From contig NZ_ML119083.1 in assembly GCF_003789055.1 (NCBI RefSeq), positions 186,001-250,000 of the forward strand: 64,000 nucleotides of DNA, read 5' to 3'. Made by a program: the position numbers and the translations under genes. Below, piece by piece: positions 45,209 through 53,715 of this stretch. Source of the DNA: Histidinibacterium lentulum (lineage in GTDB: Bacteria > Pseudomonadota > Alphaproteobacteria > Rhodobacterales > Rhodobacteraceae). The notes below the pieces were generated by a model that worked only from the letters and a program-made list of their open reading frames with translations, was not told the DNA's origin and did not search any database. The first letter of the stretch is position 1. Each line of letters begins with the position of its first letter.

Positions 45209-46074
45209 GCCGCGCGCCTCCGCCGGCCGAGGCGCTGGGCCAGGGACAGGAGCGTGAAGGCCGCGCCGAAGAGCAGGATCGCGGCGGCGAGCGCGCGGCC
45301 GATGTCGCCCTGCCGGAGGAAGGCCTCGTAGATGTAGATGGACATGGAGGTGGTGATCCCGCCGGGCCCGGAGCCCACGAGCGTGTAGATGTTGTCGAAG
45401 ACGCGGAAGCCGTCGATGAACCGGATGAAGAGCGCGATCCAGAGCGTCGGCATCAGGAGCGGCAGCTCGATCTTCCAGAAGAGCCGCCAGGGGCGGGTGC
45501 CGTCCACGCGGGCGGCCTCGGCCACGTCCCGGGGCAGGGTCTGGTAGGCTGCGAGGAGCAGCAGGAAGGCGAAGGGCGTCCATTGCAGCGTCTCGGCCAC
45601 CACGACGGTGGCGAAGACGTTCCGCGCATTGAGGAACGCGGGGCTCCAGCCGAACCACTGCCACATGTAATGGGGGATCGGACCGGCGAATTCGTGCAGG
45701 GACAGGCGGTACATCAGCCCCATCATGGCGGGGGCCACGACCATGGGCATGATCAGCACGGCCACCGTCCAGCCGTGCCGCGCAATGAGCGGAGCGAGGT
45801 AGACCGCAAGGAAGAGCCCCAGTGCGCATTGCAGCACGGCGGTGATGACGCCGAATCGCAGGGAGAACCAGGCCGCCTGCCAGAAGCGGTCGTCGGCGAT
45901 GACCCGGGAGAAATTGTCGAGCCCGGTGAAGCTGGGGCTGCGGAGTGTCTGGAAGGTCGTTTCCGACAGGCCGTAGACCACGCTCAGGATCACCGGAAAG
46001 CCCAGGATCGCCAGCAGGAACAGCACCAGCGGCGCTGCCAGGACGGCGGTCTCGCGGCGGGTGTGTCTGGGCAT
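45205..46074 (-). CDS. Sugar ABC importer permease (MalF type)
   Basis: A 289-residue inner-membrane permease with six helices. It shows FTGLDNFSRVIADDRFWQAAWFSLRFG and the EAA loop AAYQTLPRDVAEAARVDGTRPWRLFWKIELPLLMPTLWIALFIR, typical of CUT1 MalF-like subunits. It overlaps the next permease gene and follows the substrate-binding protein gene after 55 bases. Confidence 0.93.
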   Translation of the reverse strand: MPRHTRRETAVLAAPLVLFLLAILGFPVILSVVYGLSETTFQTLRSPSFTGLDNFSRVIADDRFWQAAWFSLRFGVITAVLQCALGLFLAVYLAPLIARHGWTVAVLIMPMVVAPAMMGLMYRLSLHEFAGPIPHYMWQWFGWSPAFLNARNVFATVVVAETLQWTPFAFLLLLAAYQTLPRDVAEAARVDGTRPWRLFWKIELPLLMPTLWIALFIRFIDGFRVFDNIYTLVGSGPGGITTSMSIYIYEAFLRQGDIGRALAAAILLFGAAFTLLSLAQRLGRRRRAA

Positions 46075-46129
46075 GAGGGCTCCGGCGGAGGGGTCGGGGC
46101 CGGCGGGAGGGCCGGCCCCGGTCAGGGGA

Positions 46130-47428
46130 TCAGTTCAGCAGCTCGTCCATCGAGGCCGTCACGTTGGCGATGGCGGTGTCGAGGTCCTGGGTCCCGGCCC
46201 AGTAGCCGGTGAACTCCTGCGCCTGGGCCTCGTAGACCGAGAGCGCGCTCTCCGACGTGGCGCCGTTCATGACGAAGCCGTAGTTCGAGGCATAGTCACC
46301 CACCTGCACCAGGTCGGGACGCTCGTCTGCGAGGGCCTGCGCGGTGTCGCCGGCAAGACCGGGCGCGCCGCCCGAGCGGGCATAGGCGAGCGCCGCCTCC
46401 TCGGTGGACAGCCATTCGAGGAAGGCACGGGCGCCGTCCTTGTTCTCCGCCGCGGCGTTCAGGCCGAGGCCGAGGCCGTGGATATGGGTGAAGCGGCCCT
46501 CGGGGCCGGCGGGCGGCGCGATGGCCACCGTCTCGGGCTGGGCGCCGGTCAGTTCGGTCGCCGCGGCGTTCCACTGCACCATCGCCGCCACCTGACCGGA
46601 GGAGAAGGCGGTGTTGGCCTCGGCATATTCGTAGGAGGTGGAATCGGGCGGGGTCGCGCCCGCGTCATAGAGCAACTTGGCCGTCTCCAGCGCTTCGCGC
46701 CAGGCCGCGCTGTCCATGGTCAGGGCGCCCTCGGCATCCATCCAGTCCGCGCCGTAGGACCGCGGCCAGGAGTGGAAGACCATCATGTTGAACAGAAGGT
46801 TCTTCATCTGGATCACGGTGCCGTAGCGCGTGGGGCTGTCCGGGTTCACCGACTGGCTGAAGTAGAGCGCGTTGGCGGCGAAATCGTCCCAGGTCCACTC
46901 CTCGGGGGATTTCGGCGCGAGACGCTCGCCAAGGAATTCCTCGGAGATGTCGCCATAGAGCTCGGCGGCGGCCTCGTCGGCCAGCAGCGCCTCAATCAGG
47001 TCACCGCGGTAGTAGAGGAAGTGCAGCGAGAGGTCGGTCGGCACGCCGTATTGCTCTCCGTCGAACTGCATGGTCGAGAGCACGGTCTCGCCGAAGACGT
47101 CCTGGGCCTCGTCCGAGAGGGTGATCGGCTCCATGAAGGGGGCGTAGCGGCCGATGGAATAGGTGGCGATCAGGTTGGCGTCGAAGGCGGTAGATCCGGC
47201 GGCGAGGTCCACCTGCAGCTTGTCGAAGAAGCCGTCGCGGGAGGTGAAGAGAAGCTCCACCTTGTCCTCGTCGGCCACGTCCTCCCGGGCGTTGTACATC
47301 TCCGCGACGGCGCGCAGGGCGGTCTCCTCCGGCCCACCGGGCCAGCCGAGCACGGTCACCTGCGCCGCGGCGGGACCGGCGAGCAGCGCCGCGGCGAGGG
47401 CGGCCCCGGTCAATCTGTGTCTGGTCAT
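46130..47428 (-). CDS. Sugar ABC importer substrate-binding protein (SBP family 1)
   Basis: A 432-residue periplasmic receptor with a signal peptide (MTRHRLTGAALAAALLAGPAAAQ). The mature protein begins VTVLGWPGGPEETALRAVAEMYN, followed by FDANLIATYSIGRYAPFMEPI and FLEWLSTEEAALAYARSGGAPG, as in CUT1 receptors. GGGAG eight bases upstream decides the ATG at 47428 over the GTG three codons earlier. Its place after nanE and nanK suggests N-acetylmannosamine or a related amino sugar as ligand; this is inferred from context only. Confidence 0.92.
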   Translation of the reverse strand: MTRHRLTGAALAAALLAGPAAAQVTVLGWPGGPEETALRAVAEMYNAREDVADEDKVELLFTSRDGFFDKLQVDLAAGSTAFDANLIATYSIGRYAPFMEPITLSDEAQDVFGETVLSTMQFDGEQYGVPTDLSLHFLYYRGDLIEALLADEAAAELYGDISEEFLGERLAPKSPEEWTWDDFAANALYFSQSVNPDSPTRYGTVIQMKNLLFNMMVFHSWPRSYGADWMDAEGALTMDSAAWREALETAKLLYDAGATPPDSTSYEYAEANTAFSSGQVAAMVQWNAAATELTGAQPETVAIAPPAGPEGRFTHIHGLGLGLNAAAENKDGARAFLEWLSTEEAALAYARSGGAPGLAGDTAQALADERPDLVQVGDYASNYGFVMNGATSESALSVYEAQAQEFTGYWAGTQDLDTAIANVTASMDELLN

Positions 47429-47429
47429 G

Positions 47430-48284
47430 TCAGTCACTCCCTGTTTTCAGTTCGGTTGCGAGTGCGGCCATTCCGATGATCCCCGCCTCCGGCCCCAGTG
47501 CCGCACGGGCCAGGGTCGGTCGGACAGGCGGGGGGAATTGTCCGAGGATCGCTGTCACCCGGTCGAGAAAGCCGGGGGCGAGGCCCACACCGCCGCCGAG
47601 GACGATCACCTCCGGGTCGAGCAGGCATTGCAGGTCCGCGCAGAGTCGCGCGAGGCGGGCGGCGGACAGCGCCACGATCTCCTCCGCCCAGGGCGCGCCC
47701 ACGGCCGCGGCGTCGAACACAGCGCGGGCGTCCGACGGATGGCCGGCAGCGGCGGCGGCGGAGGCGATCCAGGTGCCCGAGGCGAGGTTTTCCACCGGCC
47801 CGCCGTCGAGGGCCATCTGTCCGACATGCCCCGCAAGACCGCCGCGCCCGGTCAGGAGTCGGCCGTTCAGCACGACGCCGCCGCCGATGCCGGTGGAGAC
47901 GGTGAGAAACACCATGTCACGGCCCGCCCCCGCGCCGTGGCGGTATTCGCCCCAGGCCGCGGCCTGGGCATCGTTGGCAAGGGCGGCATCGAGGCCCAGC
48001 GCCTCGCGGGCGCGGGCGGCGAGCGGAAAGCCCTCCGGCACCGCAAGCGTCTTTCGGTTCATCGCGGACCAGCGGCCGTCATGGACGCGGCCGGTCACGC
48101 TGAGGCCCGCTGCAGAATAGCGGCCCCGCCAGGGCGCGGACAGTGCGGCGATCTGGGTGAGCCAGGCCTCTGGGCCGCCCTCGCGGTCGGTCTCGGTCCG
48201 GGACCGCGCGATCACCTCGGCCCCCGCAACGAGCGCGGCGAGGATCTTGGAGCCCCCGAGGTCGATCGCGAGGGTGGCGGTCAT
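47430..48284 (-). CDS. nanK: ROK family sugar kinase, NanK-like
   Basis: A 284-residue ROK kinase, probably phosphorylating N-acetylmannosamine. The ATP-binding motif AIDLGGSKILAALV, the catalytic region LANDAQAAAWGEY, and VSTGIGGGVVLNGRLLTGRGGLAGHVGQM are all present. The zinc-binding motif CxCGxxGCxE that normally follows the GH motif is missing; the sequence there reads ALDGGPVENLASGTW. This loss occurs in part of the ROK family, and its effect on activity is not certain. The start overlaps the nanE stop by 4 bases. Confidence 0.82.
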   Translation of the reverse strand: MTATLAIDLGGSKILAALVAGAEVIARSRTETDREGGPEAWLTQIAALSAPWRGRYSAAGLSVTGRVHDGRWSAMNRKTLAVPEGFPLAARAREALGLDAALANDAQAAAWGEYRHGAGAGRDMVFLTVSTGIGGGVVLNGRLLTGRGGLAGHVGQMALDGGPVENLASGTWIASAAAAAGHPSDARAVFDAAAVGAPWAEEIVALSAARLARLCADLQCLLDPEVIVLGGGVGLAPGFLDRVTAILGQFPPPVRPTLARAALGPEAGIIGMAALATELKTGSD

Positions 48285-48961
48285 GGCGCTCCCTCTTGCC
48301 GTGCGTCCGCGATGGCGCGGGCGAACCAGCCGGTGACATGCTCGGGCCGGGTGATGGCGGAGCCCACGACCACGGCATCGGCTCCGGCCCGGATCGCGGT
48401 GGCCGCATCTGCAGGAGCGTGATAGCGCCCCTCGGCGATGACGAAGGCGCCGGTCTTGGCCAACCGGGACACGAGGGCCAGGTCGGGGCCCGACGGCACC
48501 TCGCCGCCGGTATAGCCCGAGAGCGTCGAGCCGAGGATAGCGCAGCCCAGCGCCGCCGCACGCGCGCCGTCTTCGGCGGTGGCGCAGTCGGCCATGGCCA
48601 GCGCGCCGGCGTCGTGGATCGCGGCGACCAGGGCCTTGAGTGGATCGGGGCGGGCGCGGTCCGTGGCGTCGAAGGCGACGATGTCGGCCCCCGCCCCGGC
48701 GAGCGCGCGGGCCTGTTCGGCGCGAGGGGTGATGAAGACGGTCCCGTCGTCCGCTTCGGTCTTCAGAAGGCCGATGACCGGCGCGTCCGTGGTGGCGCGG
48801 ACCGCGCGCAGGTTCTCGAGCCCCTGGATACGCAGGCCGGCCGCGCCGCCGTCGAGCGCCGCGCGGGCGAAGGCCGCCACGATGGCGGGGGTGTCCATCG
48901 GCCCTCCGATCACCGGCTGGCAGGACACGATCAGGGCGCCCTTGAGCTTGTCGAGAATCAC
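48281..48961 (-). CDS. nanE: N-acylglucosamine-6-phosphate 2-epimerase
   Basis: A 226-residue TIM-barrel enzyme interconverting ManNAc-6-phosphate and GlcNAc-6-phosphate. Family motifs are LIVSCQPVIGGPMD, GLRIQG, PVIGLLKTEADDGTVFITP with the catalytic lysine, DIVAFDATDRARPD, LSGYTGG and VVVGSAITRPE. The start is a GTG at 48961 with GAGGGG about six bases upstream. A copy of the GntR operator lies 66-77 bases upstream. No sialic acid lyase (nanA) or nagA gene lies in this window. Confidence 0.92.
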   Translation of the reverse strand: MILDKLKGALIVSCQPVIGGPMDTPAIVAAFARAALDGGAAGLRIQGLENLRAVRATTDAPVIGLLKTEADDGTVFITPRAEQARALAGAGADIVAFDATDRARPDPLKALVAAIHDAGALAMADCATAEDGARAAALGCAILGSTLSGYTGGEVPSGPDLALVSRLAKTGAFVIAEGRYHAPADAATAIRAGADAVVVGSAITRPEHVTGWFARAIADARQEGAP

Positions 48962-49010
48962 GATGTCCCCTCTGCGTCGGGGACAGGGTGTCCGATGGCG
49001 CTATCTGGTA

Positions 49011-49787
49011 TCAAGCCATTTCTGACTGGTATGTACCATTCTGGGGCTGAAGTTCCGTGAGGAAATCGTAGCTTTCGCCGTCATAGCGGGTCTCGGTGAA
49101 CTCCACCGGCCTGCCGTCGGCGAGAAAGCAGCGGCGCTCGACGATCAGCAGCGGCGCGCCGGGGCGGCTGTCGAGGAGCTCCGCGTCGCGGCCCGACATC
49201 AGACCCGCGCGAATGCGCTGAGCGCCGCGCACGGGGGGCGTTCCGCCCTCGGCGAGGATCGCATAGAGGGAATCGCCCACCAGCCCCGGGTCCGGCAGAT
49301 AGGCCAGCGGCACCGCGGCACGCTCTATGGCGATGGGATGCCCGTCGGCGAGGCGGACCCGTTCGAGCCGCGCGATCTTCTCTGCAGGCGCAAGATCGAG
49401 GGCCAGGGCCTCGGAGGGTGCGGGCAGGACGACTTGCCGCGACAGCCAGCGCTGGCCTGGCCGCATGCCGCGGTTACGCAGCTCGTCGGAAAAGCCGGTG
49501 AGGCTGGAAAGCCGTTTTTCCAGCCGCACCGCGGCGGCGCTGCGGGCGCCCCTCCGGCGCAGCACCAGCCCCTCGGCGGACAGCTCGTCGAGCGCGCGGC
49601 GCACGGTGACGCGGCTGATGCCAAGCTCCCGCGCCAGCCGCCGCTCGCTCGGCAGGCGGGTGCCGGCGGGGCCCTGGCGCAACTCGCGGGCCAGCAGATC
49701 CGACAGGCGGCGGTAGATCGGCCTTCGGTCCGAGGGCGAGACCTCCGCCAGCGCCGCCCCGATCCGCGCGATGAGGTCCTCGGCCAT
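49011..49787 (-). CDS. GntR family (HutC subfamily) transcriptional regulator
   Basis: A 258-residue regulator: the N-terminal winged HTH (PIYRRLSDLLARELRQGPAGTRLPSERRLARELGISRVTVRRALDELSAEGLVLRRRG) is followed by the UTRA ligand domain (about 95-245) with CFLADGRPVEFTETRYDGESYDF. It is the first gene of the operon with nanE, nanK and the sugar importer. The ATG at 49787 has an operator copy 24 bases upstream. The last codons (G-T-Y-Q-S) read through the second operator copy. A phosphorylated amino sugar is the likely effector. Confidence 0.92.
   Translation of the reverse strand: MAEDLIARIGAALAEVSPSDRRPIYRRLSDLLARELRQGPAGTRLPSERRLARELGISRVTVRRALDELSAEGLVLRRRGARSAAAVRLEKRLSSLTGFSDELRNRGMRPGQRWLSRQVVLPAPSEALALDLAPAEKIARLERVRLADGHPIAIERAAVPLAYLPDPGLVGDSLYAILAEGGTPPVRGAQRIRAGLMSGRDAELLDSRPGAPLLIVERRCFLADGRPVEFTETRYDGESYDFLTELQPQNGTYQSEMA
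49027..49038. promoter_or_regulatory. GntR operator copy inside the gntR 3' end, upstream of nanE
   Basis: TGGTATGTACCA, whose outer 5-base arms are inverted repeats (TGGTA/TACCA), is the reverse complement of the site at 49811-49822; the match extends to 15 bases (TGGTACATACCAGTC). It fits the GT-AT/TA-AC pattern of HutC-type operators. The site is coding sequence for the end of GntR and lies before nanE. Confidence 0.7.
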
Positions 49788-49810
49788 CCGTCGCTCCTGC
49801 CAGTCCGGCC

Positions 49811-49822
49811 TGGTACATACCA
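49811..49822. promoter_or_regulatory. GntR operator copy upstream of gntR
   Basis: TGGTACATACCA lies 24 bases before the gntR ATG, where a bound protein would block transcription or early elongation. It is identical to the site at 49027-49038 in opposite orientation. Autoregulation is the simplest reading. Confidence 0.7.
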
Positions 49823-50051
49823 GTCCGGCCCCGCGACGGGCAAGCGGCCTGGCGCGGGATCAGGCCGGTCAGCGCGGCATGAAGGAGCGAATGGTTGGCG
49901 CCGACGGGATGGCCGAAGATGCCCTACGTGCGGACCATGGCGCCGGTCTCGGCCCGATGCAGGTCGGGATCATCGTGGAGCCGACCCGACGATCCCGCTC
50001 GTGACACCGCGATGCGCGCCTGCCGGATCCTCGCCGCCGCTCTGTCGCGCC

Positions 50052-50864
50052 TCATCGCTGATCCGCAGGGCCGATCCGGCCACCCGGCGCGCAGCGGGAA
50101 ACCGCGATGCTCAACTCGAGGAGCGTCGCTTCCTCCTCGGTCTCCATGAACGGGGCATCGCAGGCATCGCGCCCGACGCCGATGACCACCAGCTCGTCCG
50201 GCGCCGACATGCCGGTCGCATCCACGAGATGCCATCCGCCGCCCAGCCACACTTCGGCGACGGCATGGAAATCGGGAGGATCGACGCCCGGACCATAGGC
50301 GGAGACGTAGCGGGCCGGGATGTTCGACGCCCGTGACAGGGCGCAGACCATGTGGGCGAAGTCCCGGCAGACGCCCTCGCGGCGCGCGAACGTGTCCAGT
50401 GCCGTGGTCTGCGCGTCCGACGTCGCCTGCAGATAGCTGATTTCCCGTGCGACCCAGTCGCGGATCGCCACGACCTTCGCGGTCCCGTCGAGTCCGCCGA
50501 ACCGTTTCCTGACGAAGGCGGTGAACGCGTCGGACGGGCAGAACCGGGACGGGCGCAGGTAGGTCAGGGCCTCCGCCGGCAGATCGTGCATCGCGGTTGC
50601 CTCCCGGCAGTCCGGCAGGGCCCTCCTGCGCGTCACCTCGACCTCGGCCCGGTAACGCAGGCTCAGATCCTCGGTCTCGGGCCAGGCCCAGATCCGCGTG
50701 CCGATCCCGCTTTCCCCATCGATCCGCACGAGGCCCGCCCGGTCGATCGACACGTCGTCGCTGACGACGGTCTGCCCGCCGTACCGCGCCGCCTCGATCG
50801 CCAGCATGGCGGCCCGGGAGCGACCGATCTGGTAGGACAGGGTCACGTCGATCGACAGGCGCAC
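50052..50864 (-). CDS. Transglutaminase-like cysteine peptidase domain protein
   Basis: A 270-residue protein with an N-terminal beta-rich region (about 1-100) and a transglutaminase core. The catalytic triad is Cys166 in REGVCRDFAH, His200 in DFHAVAEVW and Asp215 in HLVDATG. No signal peptide or membrane helix is seen, so it is probably cytoplasmic. Bacterial proteins of this type often act as peptidases or amidases; the substrate is unknown. It has no clear operon partner: gaps of about 170 and 260 bases lie on either side. Confidence 0.88.
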   Translation of the reverse strand: MRLSIDVTLSYQIGRSRAAMLAIEAARYGGQTVVSDDVSIDRAGLVRIDGESGIGTRIWAWPETEDLSLRYRAEVEVTRRRALPDCREATAMHDLPAEALTYLRPSRFCPSDAFTAFVRKRFGGLDGTAKVVAIRDWVAREISYLQATSDAQTTALDTFARREGVCRDFAHMVCALSRASNIPARYVSAYGPGVDPPDFHAVAEVWLGGGWHLVDATGMSAPDELVVIGVGRDACDAPFMETEEEATLLELSIAVSRCAPGGRIGPADQR

Positions 50865-51038
50865 GGCTGGCTCCGGGTCCGGGGGTCAGGCATCGGCGTG
50901 CGGGGATGGACCGATTCCCGGTCGGCGTCGACCGCGAATGACCCGAACGGAGTTCCGTGGAGGCGATGCGGCGACAGTTCTTCCGAATGCGGCACGGCTT
51001 TGCCCCCCCGTGGCGACCCCGAGCGGGTCACGGCGGGT

Positions 51039-51764
51039 TCAGAAATGCTTCCCCGGGTTCTCGTACTCCGCGAACCGGCGCCCCTCCGCGCGCGCCGCCT
51101 CCTTGCTGCGGGCCGCCCAGAGCAGGCCCCGGCGGAGCATCTCGTGTGGCGCGCCGCTTTCGATCACGTTCGCCTTGTGCCCGAGCGCGTTGTAGTAGAC
51201 CCGCCCAAGCCCCCACATCCGCGTCCATGCGACCGGGACATGCACGGGGCCGTTCGCGCTGTGATACCAGGTGACCGTGGGAAACCGGGTCGTTGCGAGG
51301 ATGTGGTTCGCCGCATCGACCTGCAGATAGTACTGCTCGGTCGCCACCTCGAAATCCTCCAGCCCCTCGGTCAGTTCGTGCTCCCGGTCCTTGATCTCGA
51401 CCGTATACCGCACCCCGTCGCCGCCCGGATGCGCCACCCAGTTGGCCCCCGTCATGAACTGCCAGAGCACGTTCTCCCGAAAGGCGTCGCACATCCCGCC
51501 ATGACAGCCGGCAAGCCCGGTGCCCCGCGCGACGGCCTCGGAGACGTTCTCGGCCTGATGCTTCTCGATCCGGCTCATCGTCCAGATCGGCACGACAAGA
51601 TCGTAGGCGCAGAGCGCCTCGAAATCGTCGAAACAGGAGAGGGTGTCGCGGATGTCGACGCCGACCCCCTCCTCCCGCAGCAGCCCGGCCATCAGATGCG
51701 CCACCTTCTCGGGCTCGTGGCCGTCCCACCCACCCCAGGTTATCAGCGCTGTCGAGTCCGCCAT
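51039..51764 (-). CDS. ThuA domain-containing protein
   Basis: A 241-residue protein of the ThuA (trehalose utilisation) class I amidotransferase-like fold. Stretches such as ALITWGGWDGHEPEKVAHLMAGLL, GTGLAGCHGGMCDAFRENVLWQFMTGANWVAHPGG and VTWYHSANGPVHVPVAWTRMWGLGRVYYNALGH are typical. It has no signal peptide. ThuA homologues act on sugars such as trehalose or their keto forms, but no sugar gene is adjacent. It is downstream of the aromatic catabolic operon, 225 bases away, in the same direction. Confidence 0.9.
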   Translation of the reverse strand: MADSTALITWGGWDGHEPEKVAHLMAGLLREEGVGVDIRDTLSCFDDFEALCAYDLVVPIWTMSRIEKHQAENVSEAVARGTGLAGCHGGMCDAFRENVLWQFMTGANWVAHPGGDGVRYTVEIKDREHELTEGLEDFEVATEQYYLQVDAANHILATTRFPTVTWYHSANGPVHVPVAWTRMWGLGRVYYNALGHKANVIESGAPHEMLRRGLLWAARSKEAARAEGRRFAEYENPGKHF

Positions 51765-51791
51765 CGGGTTCCTCCCCTCGAGTCTGTCGGC

Positions 51792-51807
51792 GCGCCCGAA
51801 CGGGCGC
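51792..51807. terminator. Short hairpin between the BKACE and ThuA genes
   Basis: Arms GCGCCC and GGGCGC with loop GAAC lie about 180 bases after the BKACE stop and 28 bases before the ThuA start codon. It may end the catabolic transcript or be part of the thuA leader. No T-run follows. Confidence 0.35.
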
Positions 51808-51989
51808 AGTCATGCGCAGCGCGTCGCGGCTCGGGCGCCTTGCCGGAACCCGTGGACGTCATGGTTCAACGCCCGGGCGCTCACGGGCTTGCGCCGGCTC
51901 CGGGAGCATCGGCCGACACCCGGACCCTGCGCAAGACCTTGGCGGGGACGGGACACCCGGACCCCGTCCGCCCCGGTCCCTGTCCGGTC

Positions 51990-52817
51990 TCAAGCGGCGA
52001 GGCCGAGAATGCGGCGCGCCTCGGCGGGGGTGGCGACGGGGCGCCCGTGCCGCTCGCAGATCTCGGCGGTGATGCGCACGAGCGCGGCGTTCGACGGCGC
52101 GAGGGTGTCGCGGTCGAGCCGGATGTTGTCCTCGAGCCCGGTCCGGGTATGGCCGCCCGCGGCGATGGCCCATTCATTGAGCTCGCGCTGGTGCCGGCCG
52201 ATGCCGGCGGCGCACCATTCGGCGTCCGGCGCGAGACGCTTCAGCGTTTCGACGAAGAAATCGAAGCTGGGCTTGTCGGCGGGCATCGCGTTCTTCACGC
52301 CCATCACGAACTGGACGTAGAGCGGCCCGGTGATCCGCCCGTCCTGCGCCATCTTCACGGCCTGGAAGATGTGGCCGAGGTCGAAGGCCTCGATCTCGGG
52401 CTTGATGCCGTAGGTCTTCATCTCCGCGGCGAGCCAATCCACCAGATCCGGCGCGTTCTCGTAGATGCGCGTGGGAAAGTTGCAGGAGCCCACCGAGAGC
52501 GACGCCATCTCGGGACGCAGGGACAGCATCCCGCCGCGCTCGCGCCCCGCGCCGGAGCGCCCGCCCGTCGTCAGCTGCACGATCATGCCGGGGCAGTGCT
52601 TCTCCAGCCCCTCCTTAAGGCGGGCAAAGATCTCGGGGTCCGCGGTCGGCGTCTGGTCGGGCTTGCGGACATGGCAATGGACGATGCTCGCGCCCGCCTC
52701 GAAAGCCTCGTGCGCGCTCTCGATCTGCTCCTCGACCGAGATCGGCACCGCCGGGTTGTCTTCCTTGCGCGGCACGGAGCCGGTGATGGCCACGCAGATG
52801 ATGCAGGGTTTCGTCAT
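51990..52817 (-). CDS. Beta-keto acid cleavage enzyme (BKACE / Kce family)
   Basis: A 275-residue TIM-barrel zinc enzyme that condenses a beta-keto acid with acetyl-CoA and releases acetoacetate plus a new acyl-CoA. Zinc ligands His47 and His49 lie in IVHCHVR, with the conserved TRTGLEDN near the C-terminus. The first named member (Kce) uses 3-keto-5-aminohexanoate, but the family covers several keto acids. Here its start overlaps the dioxygenase stop by 4 bases (ATGA), so 3-oxoadipate, the product of maleylacetate reductase, is the best guess for substrate. No lysine-fermentation genes are present. Confidence 0.92.
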   Translation of the reverse strand: MTKPCIICVAITGSVPRKEDNPAVPISVEEQIESAHEAFEAGASIVHCHVRKPDQTPTADPEIFARLKEGLEKHCPGMIVQLTTGGRSGAGRERGGMLSLRPEMASLSVGSCNFPTRIYENAPDLVDWLAAEMKTYGIKPEIEAFDLGHIFQAVKMAQDGRITGPLYVQFVMGVKNAMPADKPSFDFFVETLKRLAPDAEWCAAGIGRHQRELNEWAIAAGGHTRTGLEDNIRLDRDTLAPSNAALVRITAEICERHGRPVATPAEARRILGLAA

Positions 52818-53704
52818 GCCGCTTTGTCCTCCCGAGCCAGCACGAAATCGAACTCCACATCCCAGAACGGACCGTCGAAGCCAACGGCTTTCGCACGCTC
52901 CGGATCATCGACGAGATTGAACTCCGCCAAGAGGCTCTCCTTCACGCCAAAAACCGCGTCGGAATTGATGTACGGATCGTCCGGATCGAAGATATGCGTG
53001 GTCAGTTGATCGTAGCCCGGCGCGGTGACGATGTAGTGCAGATGCGCCGGACGGTAGGGATGGCGGCCGAGGTCGTGCAGCAGCTTTCCCGCGGGGCCAT
53101 CGTGGGGGATGGGGTAGAACTTCGGCTTCACCGCCCGGAACCAGTACCGGCCGTCCGCCCCGGTGGTGAAGACGCCGCGCAGGTTGAAATCGGGCTGATA
53201 GCCCTTTTGCTGGACGTCGTAGAAGCCTTCGTCGTTGGCCTGCCAGACGTCGATCCGCGCGCCCTCCACCGGGTTGCCCTCCGTGTCGAGGATGCGGCCG
53301 CGCACGACGATGTCCTCCCCTTTCTGGTCGAGGCAGATGTTGGCGCCCATCTCGTATTCGGGCGCCCCGTCGAGGTGGAACGGCCCCAGGACGGTGTTCT
53401 CCGACGCGCCGGAGGGCCTGCGGGAGTTGATCGCATCGACCAGCATCGACACGCCCAACGTGTCCGACAGCAGGATGAATTCCTGCCGCCAGTCGGTGCA
53501 CATGTGGCCCGTTTCGGTCAGGAACCTGATTGCCGCCATCCATTCGTCCTGCGTCGGCTCGATCTCCTTCACCGCCTCGTGCAGCTTGCGGACGACGACC
53601 TCCATCACCTCCTTCAGCCGCTGGTCCTTCGCCTCGGCAAAGCGCGCGGTGACGACCTCCACCGAATTCTCCTCGGTGAAGAAGCCCTTCATATCGCTGT
53701 CCAT
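52814..53704 (-). CDS. Intradiol ring-cleavage dioxygenase, hydroxyquinol 1,2-dioxygenase-like
   Basis: A 296-residue non-haem Fe(III) enzyme that opens a catechol-type ring between the two hydroxyls. The N-terminal helical dimerisation domain (about 20-110) precedes the beta-sandwich. Iron ligands are Tyr162 (GFYDVQQ), Tyr197 (KFYPIP), His221 and His223 (RPAHLHY). Length and N-terminal domain fit catechol and hydroxyquinol dioxygenases, not protocatechuate dioxygenase. The co-encoded maleylacetate reductase favours hydroxyquinol. GGAGGG lies six bases before the ATG. It overlaps the BKACE gene by 4 bases and follows the hydroxylase gene after 11 bases. Confidence 0.92.
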   Translation of the reverse strand: MDSDMKGFFTEENSVEVVTARFAEAKDQRLKEVMEVVVRKLHEAVKEIEPTQDEWMAAIRFLTETGHMCTDWRQEFILLSDTLGVSMLVDAINSRRPSGASENTVLGPFHLDGAPEYEMGANICLDQKGEDIVVRGRILDTEGNPVEGARIDVWQANDEGFYDVQQKGYQPDFNLRGVFTTGADGRYWFRAVKPKFYPIPHDGPAGKLLHDLGRHPYRPAHLHYIVTAPGYDQLTTHIFDPDDPYINSDAVFGVKESLLAEFNLVDDPERAKAVGFDGPFWDVEFDFVLAREDKAA

Positions 53705-53715
53705 CTCGCCCTCCC

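Noticed and set aside
49771-50004. Possible small plus-strand gene between gntR and the transglutaminase gene
   Set aside because: An AAGGAG precedes an ATG near 49890 at poor spacing; the product is short and without features.
51990-52817. Lysine fermentation enzyme (3-keto-5-aminohexanoate cleavage)
   Set aside because: No other lysine fermentation gene is nearby; the operon context is aromatic degradation, so only the BKACE family assignment is kept.
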